DNA of 64,000 bases. Origin: Colimorpha sp045222295 (GTDB lineage Bacteria > Bacteroidota > Bacteroidia > Bacteroidales > P3). A program made the position numbers and the translations under genes. The stretch is from assembly GCA_045222295.1 (NCBI GenBank), contig JBGUXP010000001.1, positions 60,275-124,274 of the forward strand, read 5' to 3'. Shown here in pieces: positions 1 through 9,902 of this stretch (its first letter is position 1; every line of letters begins with the position of its first letter). The notes below the pieces were generated by a model. That model was not told the origin of the DNA, made no database searches, and saw only the letters and a program-made list of their open reading frames with translations.

Positions 1-233
1 GGCCTCTCTTTTTCTTTTTAACCACCATCCAATTAATAGGAAACACGTACGATGTATTTCCATCTTTTTCCGTTAGGATCCATCTATTAACAGGACCTCA
101 AAATCAAAAAAAACAATTATTTCAAACCCACCTTTACAGCATATAATTCCATAACACCTAAATATTTTTTATGCAACAATCACCTGTAAATCAACCATCC
201 ATTATTTTTTTCCATCTTGAATTAAAAAAAAAT
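1..233. other. AT-rich intergenic start of window
   Basis: No convincing coding region is seen. The window opens with a pyrimidine and T-rich run (positions 6-19) that could be the tail of a terminator belonging to a gene upstream of the window. The rest is AT-rich sequence leading up to the tRNA-Asp promoter. Confidence 0.4.
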
Positions 234-264
234 TTTGCCAGTATCAAAAATGTTCGTACTTTTG
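234..264 (+). promoter_or_regulatory. Bacteroidota-type promoter for tRNA-Asp
   Basis: TTTG at 234-237 and TACTTTTG at 257-264 fit the Bacteroidota housekeeping consensus (-33 TTTG, -7 TAnnTTTG) with 19 nt between the boxes. Transcription would start near 270, about 37 nt before the mature tRNA-Asp, and may continue into the tmRNA. Confidence 0.75.
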
Positions 265-306
265 CATCCGCTTTCGAGAGAGAAAGCAAGTCTGAAAAGA
301 CGGTTT

Positions 307-384
307 GGTCCGGTAGTTCAGTTTGGTTAGAATACATGCCTGTCACGCATGGGGTCGCGAGTTCGAGTCTCGTCCGGACCGCCA
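307..384 (+). tRNA. tRNA-Asp (anticodon GTC)
   Basis: A cloverleaf can be drawn by eye: acceptor arm GGTCCGG (307-313) pairs with CCGGACC (374-380), the T arm carries GTTCGAGTC, and the anticodon loop reads CTGTCAC with anticodon GTC. Discriminator G381 is followed by an encoded CCA (382-384). It lies downstream of a strong promoter and about 70 nt ahead of tmRNA, so the two stable RNAs may share a transcript. Confidence 0.95.
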
Positions 385-394
385 AACAAAAAAA

Positions 395-420
395 AAGAGC
401 TCTCAATGTTGAGAGCTCTT
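395..420. terminator. Perfect inverted repeat after tRNA-Asp, possible terminator
   Basis: AAGAGCTCTCAA (395-406) is repeated as its complement TTGAGAGCTCTT (409-420). An A-run precedes it (386-396). Read on the plus strand there is no real T-tract after the stem; read on the minus strand the stem is followed by a long T-run. It may be a weak terminator for the tRNA or a good terminator for opposing transcription. Confidence 0.45.
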
Positions 421-424
421 AACG

Positions 425-447
425 TATCAACTTATCAACCTATCAAC
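425..447 (+). repeat. TATCAAC short tandem repeat, 8-bp period
   Basis: TATCAAC occurs at 425-431, 433-439 and 441-447, immediately ahead of tmRNA. The same core is found in the hairpin repeat at 41476-41519. It belongs to the short-period repeats seen throughout this window. Confidence 0.6.
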
Positions 448-454
448 CAGAAAA

Positions 455-846
455 GGGGCTGCTTGGTTTTGACAGCAAGGATAATGGGTTTGTAAGCATG
501 CAGGCTGACGCGTTAGAAGCCTTGAAAACAGACGCAAAACAATAATTGGCGAAAACAACTACGCTCTCGCTGCCTAACCGAAGAACAGTAAGTTCGGCTT
601 AATTCCTGCGCAAGGCGCAGGAACGGGACATCTCCCAGCGGCCCTGACCGTCGGCAACTGACCAGGAGGTGCTCATAAAGACGGGATAGCCTGCACGACG
701 TCTCTACCTGCGGGCGAAATTTTAGAGACTACGGGTGGCCTTGGGTGCCGATGTCCGGAGCCACCCCGACAACCAACCACCGGATAAGCATGTAGAAAGC
801 AAGTTTGTTACTTGTCTGGACGGCGGTTCGAGTCCGCCCAGCTCCA
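455..846 (+). ncRNA. ssrA: tmRNA (SsrA)
   Basis: The tRNA-like ends are visible: GGGGCT at 455-460 pairs with AGCTCC at 840-845, and a T-arm GTTCGAGTC lies just before the 3' acceptor strand. The tag reading frame GGC GAA AAC AAC TAC GCT CTC GCT GCC TAA at 548-577 gives GENNYALAA, the tag type known in Bacteroidales. The CCA end is not encoded (ACAC follows). The RNA rescues ribosomes stalled on broken mRNA by adding this degradation tag. A hairpin at 852-898 immediately follows. Confidence 0.95.
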
Positions 847-851
847 CACAC

Positions 852-898
852 AATAAATCCTTCCCTATCGCGTTATCTGTGATATGGAAGGATTTATT
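852..898 (+). terminator. tmRNA-distal hairpin overlapping the next start codon
   Basis: AATAAATCCTTCC (852-864) and GGAAGGATTTATT (886-898) form a 13-bp stem with a 21-nt loop. The 3' arm contains the G of the ATG (884-886) and the first codons of the following nucleotidyltransferase gene. It could act as the tmRNA terminator, although only a short T-rich tail follows, and it would hide the start codon in read-through RNA. Confidence 0.5.
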
Positions 899-1618
899 CT
901 TGCTGCAGGATTGGGAACGCGACTACGGCCGTTGACTAATGACAAGCCGAAGGCACTGGTGGAGGTAGACGGCACAACGTTGCTGGAACATACCATCCAC
1001 ACGCTAGAGGCCGCAGGCATCAGTCATATTGTCATCAATGTACACCATTTCGCCGACAAGATTATCGATTTCGTCGGCAGCCATCAATGGCACGCTGCCA
1101 TCGACATCAGTGATGAGCGCGACCTGCTACTCGACACTGGTGGTGGCCTCAAGCATGCGGAAGCACTCTTCTCGGGCCACGAAAACATTCTTATTCACAA
1201 TGTAGACATCCTCTCGGGCATCGACTTGCGCGACGTGAAAGACCATCATAAGAAACAGGGGAACCTGGTGACGCTGTGTGTGAGCCATCGCGAGACCAAA
1301 CGGCTGCTGAAATTTGACGAGAAGGGACTATTGGTAGGACGGGCGACAGACTCCTCCGCCCCCGCTTCGCGGCAGTCCTCCTCCCCTGACTCAAGGGAGG
1401 AGCAAAGATTGTTTGCATTCAGCGGCATCAGCGTGGTAAATCCCGCACTGTTCCCCATTCTTCCCAAAGCCGACCACCCCTATCCTGTCATCGACGAATA
1501 CATTCTCCTATCAGCCGAAGGCCATCGCATCGGCAGCTATGAGCACTCTCCCGAACACTGGCTCGATGTAGGCAAACCAGAAACTCTTGAACTCGCCAAG
1601 AATTTCTTTAACCTCTAA
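884..1618 (+). CDS. Nucleotidyltransferase family protein (sugar-1-phosphate NTP transferase type)
   Basis: The 244-aa product starts with the signature LAAGLGTRLRPLT at residues 6-18, which binds the nucleotide and Mg2+, followed by DKPKALVEV and a later IHNVDI segment typical of the family. The closest class I recognise is the MurU/RmlA-like sugar-1-phosphate nucleotidylyltransferases; the substrate is not certain. The start at 884 is fixed because the signature begins six codons in. A stretch of Ser, Pro and Arg near residues 155-173 is encoded by a palindromic repeat-like insertion (1349-1402) in a surface loop. The AddB-like gene starts 6 nt downstream, so the two are probably co-transcribed. 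Confidence 0.85.
   Translation: MEGFILAAGLGTRLRPLTNDKPKALVEVDGTTLLEHTIHTLEAAGISHIVINVHHFADKIIDFVGSHQWHAAIDISDERDLLLDTGGGLKHAEALFSGHENILIHNVDILSGIDLRDVKDHHKKQGNLVTLCVSHRETKRLLKFDEKGLLVGRATDSSAPASRQSSSPDSREEQRLFAFSGISVVNPALFPILPKADHPYPVIDEYILLSAEGHRIGSYEHSPEHWLDVGKPETLELAKNFFNL
1349..1402. repeat. Palindromic repeat element inserted in frame in the nucleotidyltransferase gene
   Basis: This C-rich segment contains the inverted repeat CTCCTCCC (1378-1385) / GGGAGGAG (1395-1402). It is translated in frame as a Ser/Pro/Arg-rich stretch that breaks an otherwise normal domain. Similar C-rich/G-rich palindromes lie at 32526-32562 inside another gene and at 33851-33866 between genes. Confidence 0.55.
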
Positions 1619-1624
1619 CCATCA

Positions 1625-4432
1625 ATGGACACTTTTCTTAAACAGATAGCCCACCGCATCGTTGCTGAGCACCCTCAGGACACTGATCAGGTGTTAGTGG
1701 TATTCAACAACAACCGCTCCAAGAGATTCTTCATCAAACAATTCGACACCTTAGGACAAGCCACTTTCCTGCCCCAGATTATGACTATCGACGAGCTCAT
1801 CTCGCAACTGGGGGGACTGGAAATCATTGCCAACGAATTCCTGCTCTTTGAGCTCTATAGAATCCATGTGGAACTAGGGGGAACCGAACGAAAATATCAG
1901 TCCTTCGAAGACTTCATCTCCTTCGGAGACCTCATGATAGGCGATTTCTCGGAAATCGACCAATACATGGTCAACACAGAGGAAATATTCGACAATCTAC
2001 ACTCGCTAAAAGAAATAGGCGAATGGGATATCGAGGGCACCCCCCTTACCGAATTCCAGCGACGATACCTGGATTTCTACCGCTCCCTGTATCAATACTA
2101 CATCAACCTGCGCAAAAGACTGCTGAGCAAGCAGCAAGCCTACGGCGGTATGGCCTACCGCGAAGTAGCGGAGCATATCGACACGCTGGCCGACAACTGT
2201 CCCTATAGTGCCATCTACTTCGTGGGATTCAACGCCCTGTCGAAATGCGAAGTAAAAATCATCAGCGAATATGTGCGTCGCGGCATCGGCCATCTGTTGG
2301 CCGACAACGACATCTACTACCTGGAGCCCAACCAGGAAGAAGAATCTGGACGTTTTCTAAAGGAGCACATGGAAGCTTTTCCCGAACTGAAACCTACAGG
2401 CCCGTCACACTTTGAGGAATGCCCTAAGAACATCTCCATCGTCGAATGTCCCGAGAATATTCTACAATGTAAATATGCAGGACAACTGCTGGCGGAGCAT
2501 CCCGAATGGCTTACCCCTCAAGAAGCCGAAAGCACCGCCGTAGTGCTGGCCGACGAGAAACTGCTCATCCCCACCCTCAACGCCTTACCCGATATTGGCG
2601 TCCCCTATAATGTCAACGTCACAATGGGATATGCCTATGCCGACAGTATGGTCCACGCACTGATAACCAAGCTTTTCTCCCTCTACCGACAACACACTAG
2701 CCGTGGATACTACCATAGCGACATTGTAGAGGTACTCTCCGACCGTTTTATCTGTCGTCTACTCGAAGCTCCCAACCTACGACGCAGCGTGGGACGGCTG
2801 ATGAGAACCGAAAACCTCATCCGCTGCAACGTTATCAGTATTATGGAGATACTAAAAGAAGCCGGTATCAAAAACCCCGAGTCAACGGCTTTTCTCTTCC
2901 CCAACGAGGCGCCGACACCCAACGACTGCCTGTCTTTGATGCGACAATTGGCATCCACCATCGTCAATAGTAATTTCTTAGAGAAGAGCTCCAAAGAGAA
3001 ACAGGCCATGGGAAGTTTGGCCGAAATCCTTGACAACCTGGAAGAACTGATCGGGACCTATCCCGATACCGTAGGAAATACCAACACCCTGGAGAAAATC
3101 TACAGCCGCATAGCCAGCCGGCACAGCATTTCGCTCATCGGCGAGCCTCTCAGGGGCCTGCAAATCCTCGGAATGTTAGAGACTCGCAACCTCGACTTCA
3201 AACGGGTCATTCTCCTTTCGGCTAACGAAGGCATCCTGCCCGCGGGCCGCAGCGGAAACACACTCATTCCCTTTTATCTCAAGAAGCAGAATAGTCTTCC
3301 CACTTACGTAGAGAAAGACAGCGTCTATGCCTACAACTTTTACCGTCTGTTGCAACGAGCCGAAGAGGTCTACCTGCTCTTCAGTTCAGAAAGCGACGGT
3401 ATGGGCAAAGGCGAAGCCAGCCGCTTCATCGGACAGATAGAATGCGAACTGGCCCCCACCTTCGGTATCAAAACACACCATATCTCTGTCAAATCCGACA
3501 CCAAACTTGCTGGAGGAATACCACAGAAAGAGGCAGAGAAGACCCCTGCCGTCATGCATCGTCTTGCCGAAATGGGGAAAAACGGACTCTCGCCCACCAG
3601 CTTCTGCGACTATGTCGACTGCCCACTGAAATACTACTACACCCGCGTGATGAAAGTCGACGAGACCGAAACTGTCGATGAGGACCTTGATGCCTCGCAG
3701 CTAGGCAGCAGCATCCACAAAGTTCTGGAAAGCATCTATGGAGAGCATCTGAACCAAACGCTAACACCTGCCACTCTAACCAAAGCAATGGAGGAGTTAC
3801 CAGAACTGATGGCAACCGCCTTTAATGAGTTATACTCCGGTGGACGCAACACAGAAGGACGAAACCGTTTCCTCTACTCTGTGGCCGAGTCTCAATTACG
3901 ACATATCCTGGAGCAGGAGGAATCACGTCTAGAAAAAGGAGAGAAATTGATTGTCAAATCTGTCGAGGAGAAATCCAACCCCTACCCCATCATGCCTGGC
4001 GTCAACCTCAAAGGTACCATCGACCGCGTGGACGAACTGGCGGGGTGTTTACGTATCATCGACTACAAGACCGGACGCCTCGACAAAAAAGAGATTACAT
4101 ATAGCGACAACGATGAGAAAATGCCGGGCAAATGGCTACAACTGATGTGGTATGCACTGCTTTACTGCCGACAGAACAACCCTTCGGGGCTGGTCAAGTC
4201 AGGCATCTATCCCTTGCGCAACCTGCGCTCGGATGTCAAACTTGCCTCCTGGGATTGTGGCGACGGAGAGGATTCCGAGACTATCACTTCCCAAAAACTC
4301 AACCGCTTTGAAGCACTTTTGCATGAGAAAGTAGAGGAGTTGATGAATCCGGCCATCCCTTTCCTCCCCACGCCAACCAAGGATACCTGTCGCTACTGCC
4401 CTGTGAAGACCTTCTGTCCTTCTGCAATCTAA
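1625..4432 (+). CDS. AddB-like PD-(D/E)XK nuclease with 4Fe-4S cysteines
   Basis: 935 aa. The C-terminal third is a RecB-type nuclease: IDRVDE followed by RIIDYKTGR (Lys near residue 813). Four cysteines placed as in AddB (C666, then C922, C925 and C931 at the extreme C-terminus) would hold a 4Fe-4S cluster. The middle has the inactivated-helicase landmark VILLSANEGILPAGR. The N-terminus lacks an intact Walker A motif, as in many Bacteroidota AddB-like proteins. AddB works with an AddA helicase-nuclease to process DNA double-strand breaks, but no addA is in this window. It follows the nucleotidyltransferase by 6 nt and is separated from the next gene by a new promoter. Confidence 0.85.
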   Translation: MDTFLKQIAHRIVAEHPQDTDQVLVVFNNNRSKRFFIKQFDTLGQATFLPQIMTIDELISQLGGLEIIANEFLLFELYRIHVELGGTERKYQSFEDFISFGDLMIGDFSEIDQYMVNTEEIFDNLHSLKEIGEWDIEGTPLTEFQRRYLDFYRSLYQYYINLRKRLLSKQQAYGGMAYREVAEHIDTLADNCPYSAIYFVGFNALSKCEVKIISEYVRRGIGHLLADNDIYYLEPNQEEESGRFLKEHMEAFPELKPTGPSHFEECPKNISIVECPENILQCKYAGQLLAEHPEWLTPQEAESTAVVLADEKLLIPTLNALPDIGVPYNVNVTMGYAYADSMVHALITKLFSLYRQHTSRGYYHSDIVEVLSDRFICRLLEAPNLRRSVGRLMRTENLIRCNVISIMEILKEAGIKNPESTAFLFPNEAPTPNDCLSLMRQLASTIVNSNFLEKSSKEKQAMGSLAEILDNLEELIGTYPDTVGNTNTLEKIYSRIASRHSISLIGEPLRGLQILGMLETRNLDFKRVILLSANEGILPAGRSGNTLIPFYLKKQNSLPTYVEKDSVYAYNFYRLLQRAEEVYLLFSSESDGMGKGEASRFIGQIECELAPTFGIKTHHISVKSDTKLAGGIPQKEAEKTPAVMHRLAEMGKNGLSPTSFCDYVDCPLKYYYTRVMKVDETETVDEDLDASQLGSSIHKVLESIYGEHLNQTLTPATLTKAMEELPELMATAFNELYSGGRNTEGRNRFLYSVAESQLRHILEQEESRLEKGEKLIVKSVEEKSNPYPIMPGVNLKGTIDRVDELAGCLRIIDYKTGRLDKKEITYSDNDEKMPGKWLQLMWYALLYCRQNNPSGLVKSGIYPLRNLRSDVKLASWDCGDGEDSETITSQKLNRFEALLHEKVEELMNPAIPFLPTPTKDTCRYCPVKTFCPSAI

Positions 4433-4493
4433 CCCGCCCTCGTCGCAAAAAAATGTTTTAGCAGTTTTTTTTTCACCAGTCAAAAAAAAATCA

Positions 4494-4501
4494 TATATTT
4501 G
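4494..4501 (+). promoter_or_regulatory. Promoter -7 box ahead of the OmpA/TPR lipoprotein
   Basis: TATATTTG at 4494-4501 matches TAnnTTTG. The -33 region is only a T-run (4465-4473), so the upstream half is weak. It would start the transcript near 4507, giving a leader of about 80 nt. Confidence 0.55.
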
Positions 4502-4588
4502 CAAGTTAAACAACAGACACAGACAAGCAGAAAAACCTTGCTTATGTGTCTAATAGACATGTATATAAACAGAATATAAAATATAAAA

Positions 4589-6415
4589 ATGAGAAGAACA
4601 TTTTTTGTCCTTATGCTTGCAACGGTACTGTTCACCGGCTGCAGTGGACTGTCGAAAATGAAATCCAAAAGCAACAAAGTACGCTACCAAGCCAACCCCA
4701 ATCCAGTGGAGACTATGGACGACAAAGTCGTGGTGAAATTCACTGGTCAGGTGCCTGAGAAATACTTTGACAAAGGCTGCGCAGTGTTCCTCCAGCCCGT
4801 GTTTTCGTGGCAAGGTGGCGAAATACCGCTGGAACCTCTGACCCTGAAGGGTGAGAAGGTGGATGGCGACGGTACCATCATCAACTATGCCAAGGGCGGT
4901 CGCTTCACCTACAGTGACATGTTCGATTACAAGCCAGGTATGGAGACCGGCCGCGTCACCCTAACTCCTGTAGGTTACTCTGCCAGCCACACCAACGAGG
5001 ATGCCCGCTTCATGGAAGATGTCATACATATCAACAATGGACAGACCTTCACCACTGTCCTCCTCTCCGACGGAGTGAACAACACCTCCTCCTGGGTCGA
5101 CATCAAAGGGAATATCTCCATCGCCCCCATCAACTACAACAAGTCGCAAGGCATCGTCGAGACTGCCGACATCTACTTCCTCAACGGTACCTCAAACCTC
5201 GACTGGGACTTCGAGATGAACCGTAAGTTCGATTCCTACAATACCTTCCTTAACCTCAAGCGCATCATGCTCGAGCAAGGCCTTCCCAAACAGATTAATA
5301 TCACTGGCTGGGCTTCTCCTGAAGGCGAAGAGACCAACAACGTGGGTGTATCGAAGAACCGTGCCGACATAGCCACTGCACAACTCAACAAGCTCCTCGA
5401 CGAGGTGCTCACAGTCATGGCTAAACGCGCCAAAGTAAAACCCCAGGATGTGGAATACTACAAATATCAACAACTCAAGAAACTCATCATCACCACCCGT
5501 GCCGCCGGCGAAGACTGGGTCCACTTTGTAGTGATGGTCGAAGGCTCCGAAATTCAAGACAAGCACGCCATCATCAATATCGTTGAAACCCAGCAGAACT
5601 TATTGAAACGCGAACAAATGATTCGCAACATGGCTGAGACATACGACGAGTTGAAGGATGAAATCTTCCCCAACCTGCGTCGCGCCCAGATTGCCCTCTA
5701 CTACAGCGAGGCTCGCAAGACCGACCCCGAACTTGCCAAACTGGCCTCCCTGCAGCCCTCAAAACTCTCGTTCGACGAGCTTATGTATGCCGCCTATATC
5801 AACTATAACTATGACACTAAACTGAAATACTACAAGTGGGCCACCGAGAACCACCCGCAGGAGTGGGCCGCTTGGAACAATGCCGGAGCCGTAGCTTTCT
5901 ATCTCGACTCCATTGACGAAGCCGAACGCTACCTCAACGTTGCCCGCGACATCAACCCCCACAACCCCGATGTACTCAACAATACTGGCCTGCTCTTCCT
6001 CGCCAAGAAAGACTATGCATTGGCCAAATACTACTTTGAGGAGGCCAAACGCCAGGGCAGTTCCGATGCCGATATCAACATCCCCATTCTCAACCTCAAA
6101 CGTGGTAACTATGCCGAGGCTCAGAAGAGCCTTAAGGGTAACACCTGCACCTATAACTTGGCCTTTGCCCAACTGATGAACGACGAAGCTAGCGCCGCCA
6201 TCCGCACCCTTAATTGCTGCCTCGATCAGAATGCCGATGTCAACTACCTCCGCGCCGTCTGCTACGCTCGTCTCGGCGACCGCACCAATTGCCTCAAGAA
6301 TCTCAAGGCCTCCATCGACGACAAATACGACTACAAGCGCAAAGCCGCCGTCGACACCGAGTTCCGCGAGTACTGGAACGACGAGGAGTTTAAACTCATC
6401 ATCAAGCTCTGGTAA
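4589..6415 (+). CDS. Lipoprotein with OmpA-like region and TPR repeats
   Basis: The 608-aa product begins with a lipoprotein signal peptide (lipobox LFTGC, Cys18), so it should be anchored to the outer membrane. The central region, about residues 195-290, resembles an OmpA-type peptidoglycan-binding fold: it has FLNGTSNLDWDFEMN, then ITGWASPEG and a series SKNRAD. From about residue 400 there are TPR-like helical pairs (WAAWNNAGAVAFYLDSIDEA, then a second copy starting near VLNNTGLLFLA). The family is common in Bacteroidales but I know of no assigned function. It ends 3 nt before pssA. Confidence 0.7.
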   Translation: MRRTFFVLMLATVLFTGCSGLSKMKSKSNKVRYQANPNPVETMDDKVVVKFTGQVPEKYFDKGCAVFLQPVFSWQGGEIPLEPLTLKGEKVDGDGTIINYAKGGRFTYSDMFDYKPGMETGRVTLTPVGYSASHTNEDARFMEDVIHINNGQTFTTVLLSDGVNNTSSWVDIKGNISIAPINYNKSQGIVETADIYFLNGTSNLDWDFEMNRKFDSYNTFLNLKRIMLEQGLPKQINITGWASPEGEETNNVGVSKNRADIATAQLNKLLDEVLTVMAKRAKVKPQDVEYYKYQQLKKLIITTRAAGEDWVHFVVMVEGSEIQDKHAIINIVETQQNLLKREQMIRNMAETYDELKDEIFPNLRRAQIALYYSEARKTDPELAKLASLQPSKLSFDELMYAAYINYNYDTKLKYYKWATENHPQEWAAWNNAGAVAFYLDSIDEAERYLNVARDINPHNPDVLNNTGLLFLAKKDYALAKYYFEEAKRQGSSDADINIPILNLKRGNYAEAQKSLKGNTCTYNLAFAQLMNDEASAAIRTLNCCLDQNADVNYLRAVCYARLGDRTNCLKNLKASIDDKYDYKRKAAVDTEFREYWNDEEFKLIIKLW

Positions 6416-6418
6416 GCA

Positions 6419-7163
6419 ATGATCAAACGCCAGATACCGAACCTTATCACCCTCGGCAACCTAGCTTGCGGAGTACTGGCGACCATCGCAGCCGCCAACA
6501 TGGAACTCACAGCGGCAGCATTGCTCATCTGCCTCGGCATATTCCTTGACTTCTTCGATGGCATGGCCGCCCGCCTGTTGGGTGTTGCCTCACCTATAGG
6601 CAAAGAACTTGATTCGCTTGCCGATGTGGTGACCAGTGGTGTGGCTCCGGGAGTTATCCTGCTTACCATTCTAAGGGAGGGCACTGGCGATTGGCCCGTA
6701 TGGGGTCAGTTTCTTGCCACCCTTGTCGCTCTGCTAGTGTCTCTTTTCGCTGCCTACCGTCTAGCAAAATTCAACCTCGATACACGCCAGACCCACTCTT
6801 TTCTCGGACTCCCCGTACCTTCCAACGCATTAATTTGGGTGGGTATAGCACTCTTTCTAGCTCCTGATTGTCCTCATCCGCAGTGCTGGGTTGAGGGCGG
6901 CGGGTGGAATCCGCTCGTGGAGAACACACTCTTCCTTGTGGCAGTCATTGTCGTCTCCCTCGTCACCGATATACTGATGGTCTCCGAGATGCCCATGTTC
7001 TCGCTGAAGATCAACTTCAAGGACATGAGCTGGAAGAGCAACAACGTGCAGTACCTCTTCCTTATCGGTTGTGCGGCCATCATCGCAGCCACACGCCAGT
7101 GGTACGCCATCTCACTCATCATTCTTTGGTATATCGTCCTCTCCGCCATCACGCAACGTAAGC

Positions 7164-7174
<11 letters not shown>
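6419..7174 (+). CDS. pssA: CDP-alcohol phosphatidyltransferase, probable phosphatidylserine synthase
   Basis: 251 aa, integral membrane protein. The CDP-alcohol phosphatidyltransferase signature is complete: D44, D47-G48, A51-R52, G61, D65 and D69. It would join CDP-diacylglycerol and serine to make phosphatidylserine, the precursor of phosphatidylethanolamine. The N-terminus IPNLITLGNLACG is typical of the PssA branch. The gene starts 3 nt after the upstream stop and its last 11 nt overlap the start of queA, so translation is probably coupled. Confidence 0.87.
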
Positions 7175-8378
<1,204 letters not shown>

Positions 8379-8384
8379 GCAGCC

Positions 8385-9074
8385 ATGAAAGCCGTTTTCC
8401 AAAGTATTCTGCAAACCCTTTTCCCCAGCACATGTGCTTGCTGTGACGATGTACTGATGCCCGGCGAGAAACAAATTTGTATCAATTGTTTGGCCAACCT
8501 CACCGCCACCCTCTATAGCGCCCACGACGACAACCACACCGAACGGCAACTCGCGGGACGCATTCCTTTCCTTCGCGCCACCTCTATCTACGTTTTCCAG
8601 AAAGGAAATACCGTCCAGAAACTCATCCATGTCATGAAGTTTCACGGAAACAGCGACCTATGTATCTTCATGGGTCGACAGATGGGGCTGGAACTCCTTC
8701 ATTCCGGACGTTTCGACGACATCGAACTCCTCGTTCCCGTCCCCTTGCACTGGCGTCGCCGCCTTTCGCGCGGCTACAACCAAAGCGAACTTCTCTGTCG
8801 TGGCATCTCCCAAATCATGGGACGACCTGTGAATACCCGTGCCCTAGTGCGGCACCGCAACACCGACCAGCAGAGCCTCCAGAGTGGCACTGACCGCGAG
8901 GCCAATGTCGAGGGCGCTTTCCTCCTCCGTCGTCCCGACGACCTTCGTGGAAAGCATATCCTCCTTGTCGACGATGTTCTCACCACTGGCGCCACCCTCA
9001 GCAGCTGCTACGATGCCTTAAAACCGGTCAATGATTTGAAAATCAGCATTGCCACCCTCTGTATTGCAGGATAG
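8385..9074 (+). CDS. ComF family amidophosphoribosyltransferase-like protein
   Basis: 229 aa. The N-terminal CxxC pair (CACC near residues 13-16) and a later CINC form the zinc ribbon usual in ComF. The C-terminal half is a phosphoribosyltransferase fold with the PRPP-binding motif LLVDDVLTTGAT near residue 198 and the RGYNQSELL and QQSLQSGTDREANVEGAF segments of the family. ComF proteins are linked to DNA uptake or recycling in other bacteria, but the role in Bacteroidota is not established. It lies 6 nt after queA and ends the plus-strand operon before the pyrH promoter. Confidence 0.85.
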   Translation: MKAVFQSILQTLFPSTCACCDDVLMPGEKQICINCLANLTATLYSAHDDNHTERQLAGRIPFLRATSIYVFQKGNTVQKLIHVMKFHGNSDLCIFMGRQMGLELLHSGRFDDIELLVPVPLHWRRRLSRGYNQSELLCRGISQIMGRPVNTRALVRHRNTDQQSLQSGTDREANVEGAFLLRRPDDLRGKHILLVDDVLTTGATLSSCYDALKPVNDLKISIATLCIAG

Positions 9075-9085
9075 CATCACTTTTT

Positions 9086-9117
9086 TTTGCAAATTAGGAT
9101 GAAAAACATTATTTTTG
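9086..9117 (+). promoter_or_regulatory. Promoter for pyrH-frr-birA
   Basis: TTTG (9086-9089) and TATTTTTG (9110-9117) match the Bacteroidota consensus with 20 nt between them. The start would lie near 9123, some 50 nt before pyrH. Confidence 0.7.
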
Positions 9118-9175
9118 TTGTTTCAATTCAAACCGAATAATCAAACAAAACACTAATCGACAACATCTTATACAT

Positions 9176-9883
9176 ATGAAATACAAAAGAATATTGCTTA
9201 AACTGAGCGGAGAATCATTGATGGGGAACCAGAGCTACGGCATCAGCCCCGATATGCTCACCCAATATGCAGCGGATATCAAAACCGTGATGGAAAAAGG
9301 TTGTGAAGTAGCCATCGTCATCGGTGGCGGCAACATCTTCCGTGGCCTCAGCGGTGCCACCAAAGGCATGGATCGCGTGCAAGGCGACTACATGGGAATG
9401 ATGGCCACGCTCATCAACAGCATGGCCCTTCAGGCCGAATTGGAGAAGCAAGGCATCCAGACAGAGCTGCTAAGTGGTCTTGCCATTGAGCCCATCTGCA
9501 AGGAGATGAGCCGACGGCGTGCTATCGAAGCCATGCAGGCTGGCAAGGTGGTCCTCATTGGTGGTGGTACTGGCAATCCTTTCTTTACCACAGATACCGC
9601 CTCGACCCTCCGCGCCATCGAAATCATGGCCGACGTCATCCTCAAAGGCACCCGCGTCGATGGTGTCTATACTGCCGACCCCGAGAAAGACCCCACCGCC
9701 ACAAAATACCAAACCATCACCTATAGTGATGCCCTTGAGAAGAAACTAAAAATCATGGACCTCACTGCCTTTGCACTGGCTGAGGACAACAACTTGCCCA
9801 TCTATGTCTTCGACATGAACCGCATAGGCAACTTGCTCAAGGTGGTCAATGGTGAGGAGATCGGAACCCTGATTAGCAAATAA
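9176..9883 (+). CDS. pyrH: UMP kinase
   Basis: 235 aa, normal for the family. It begins KRILLKLSGESLMG, has IVIGGGNIFRG for phosphate binding, GTGNPFFTTDTASTLRA, and the UMP-site region near the C-terminus. PyrH phosphorylates UMP to UDP, the first committed step to UTP, CTP and RNA synthesis. It has its own promoter and is followed 19 nt later by frr, the usual pyrH-frr order of many bacteria. Confidence 0.97.
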   Translation: MKYKRILLKLSGESLMGNQSYGISPDMLTQYAADIKTVMEKGCEVAIVIGGGNIFRGLSGATKGMDRVQGDYMGMMATLINSMALQAELEKQGIQTELLSGLAIEPICKEMSRRRAIEAMQAGKVVLIGGGTGNPFFTTDTASTLRAIEIMADVILKGTRVDGVYTADPEKDPTATKYQTITYSDALEKKLKIMDLTAFALAEDNNLPIYVFDMNRIGNLLKVVNGEEIGTLISK

Positions 9884-9902
9884 TAATAAAACATCATACA
9901 TT

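Noticed and set aside
171..422. Frames of 83 and 71 codons over tRNA-Asp
   Set aside because: They cover a tRNA and its promoter and cannot be real genes.
735..935. A 66-codon frame at the end of tmRNA
   Set aside because: It lies within the tmRNA and overlaps the nucleotidyltransferase start. It is not the tag frame.
7071..7163. Upstream extension of queA
   Set aside because: The 31 extra codons overlap pssA and have no counterpart in QueA proteins; the ATG at 7164 fits the family start.
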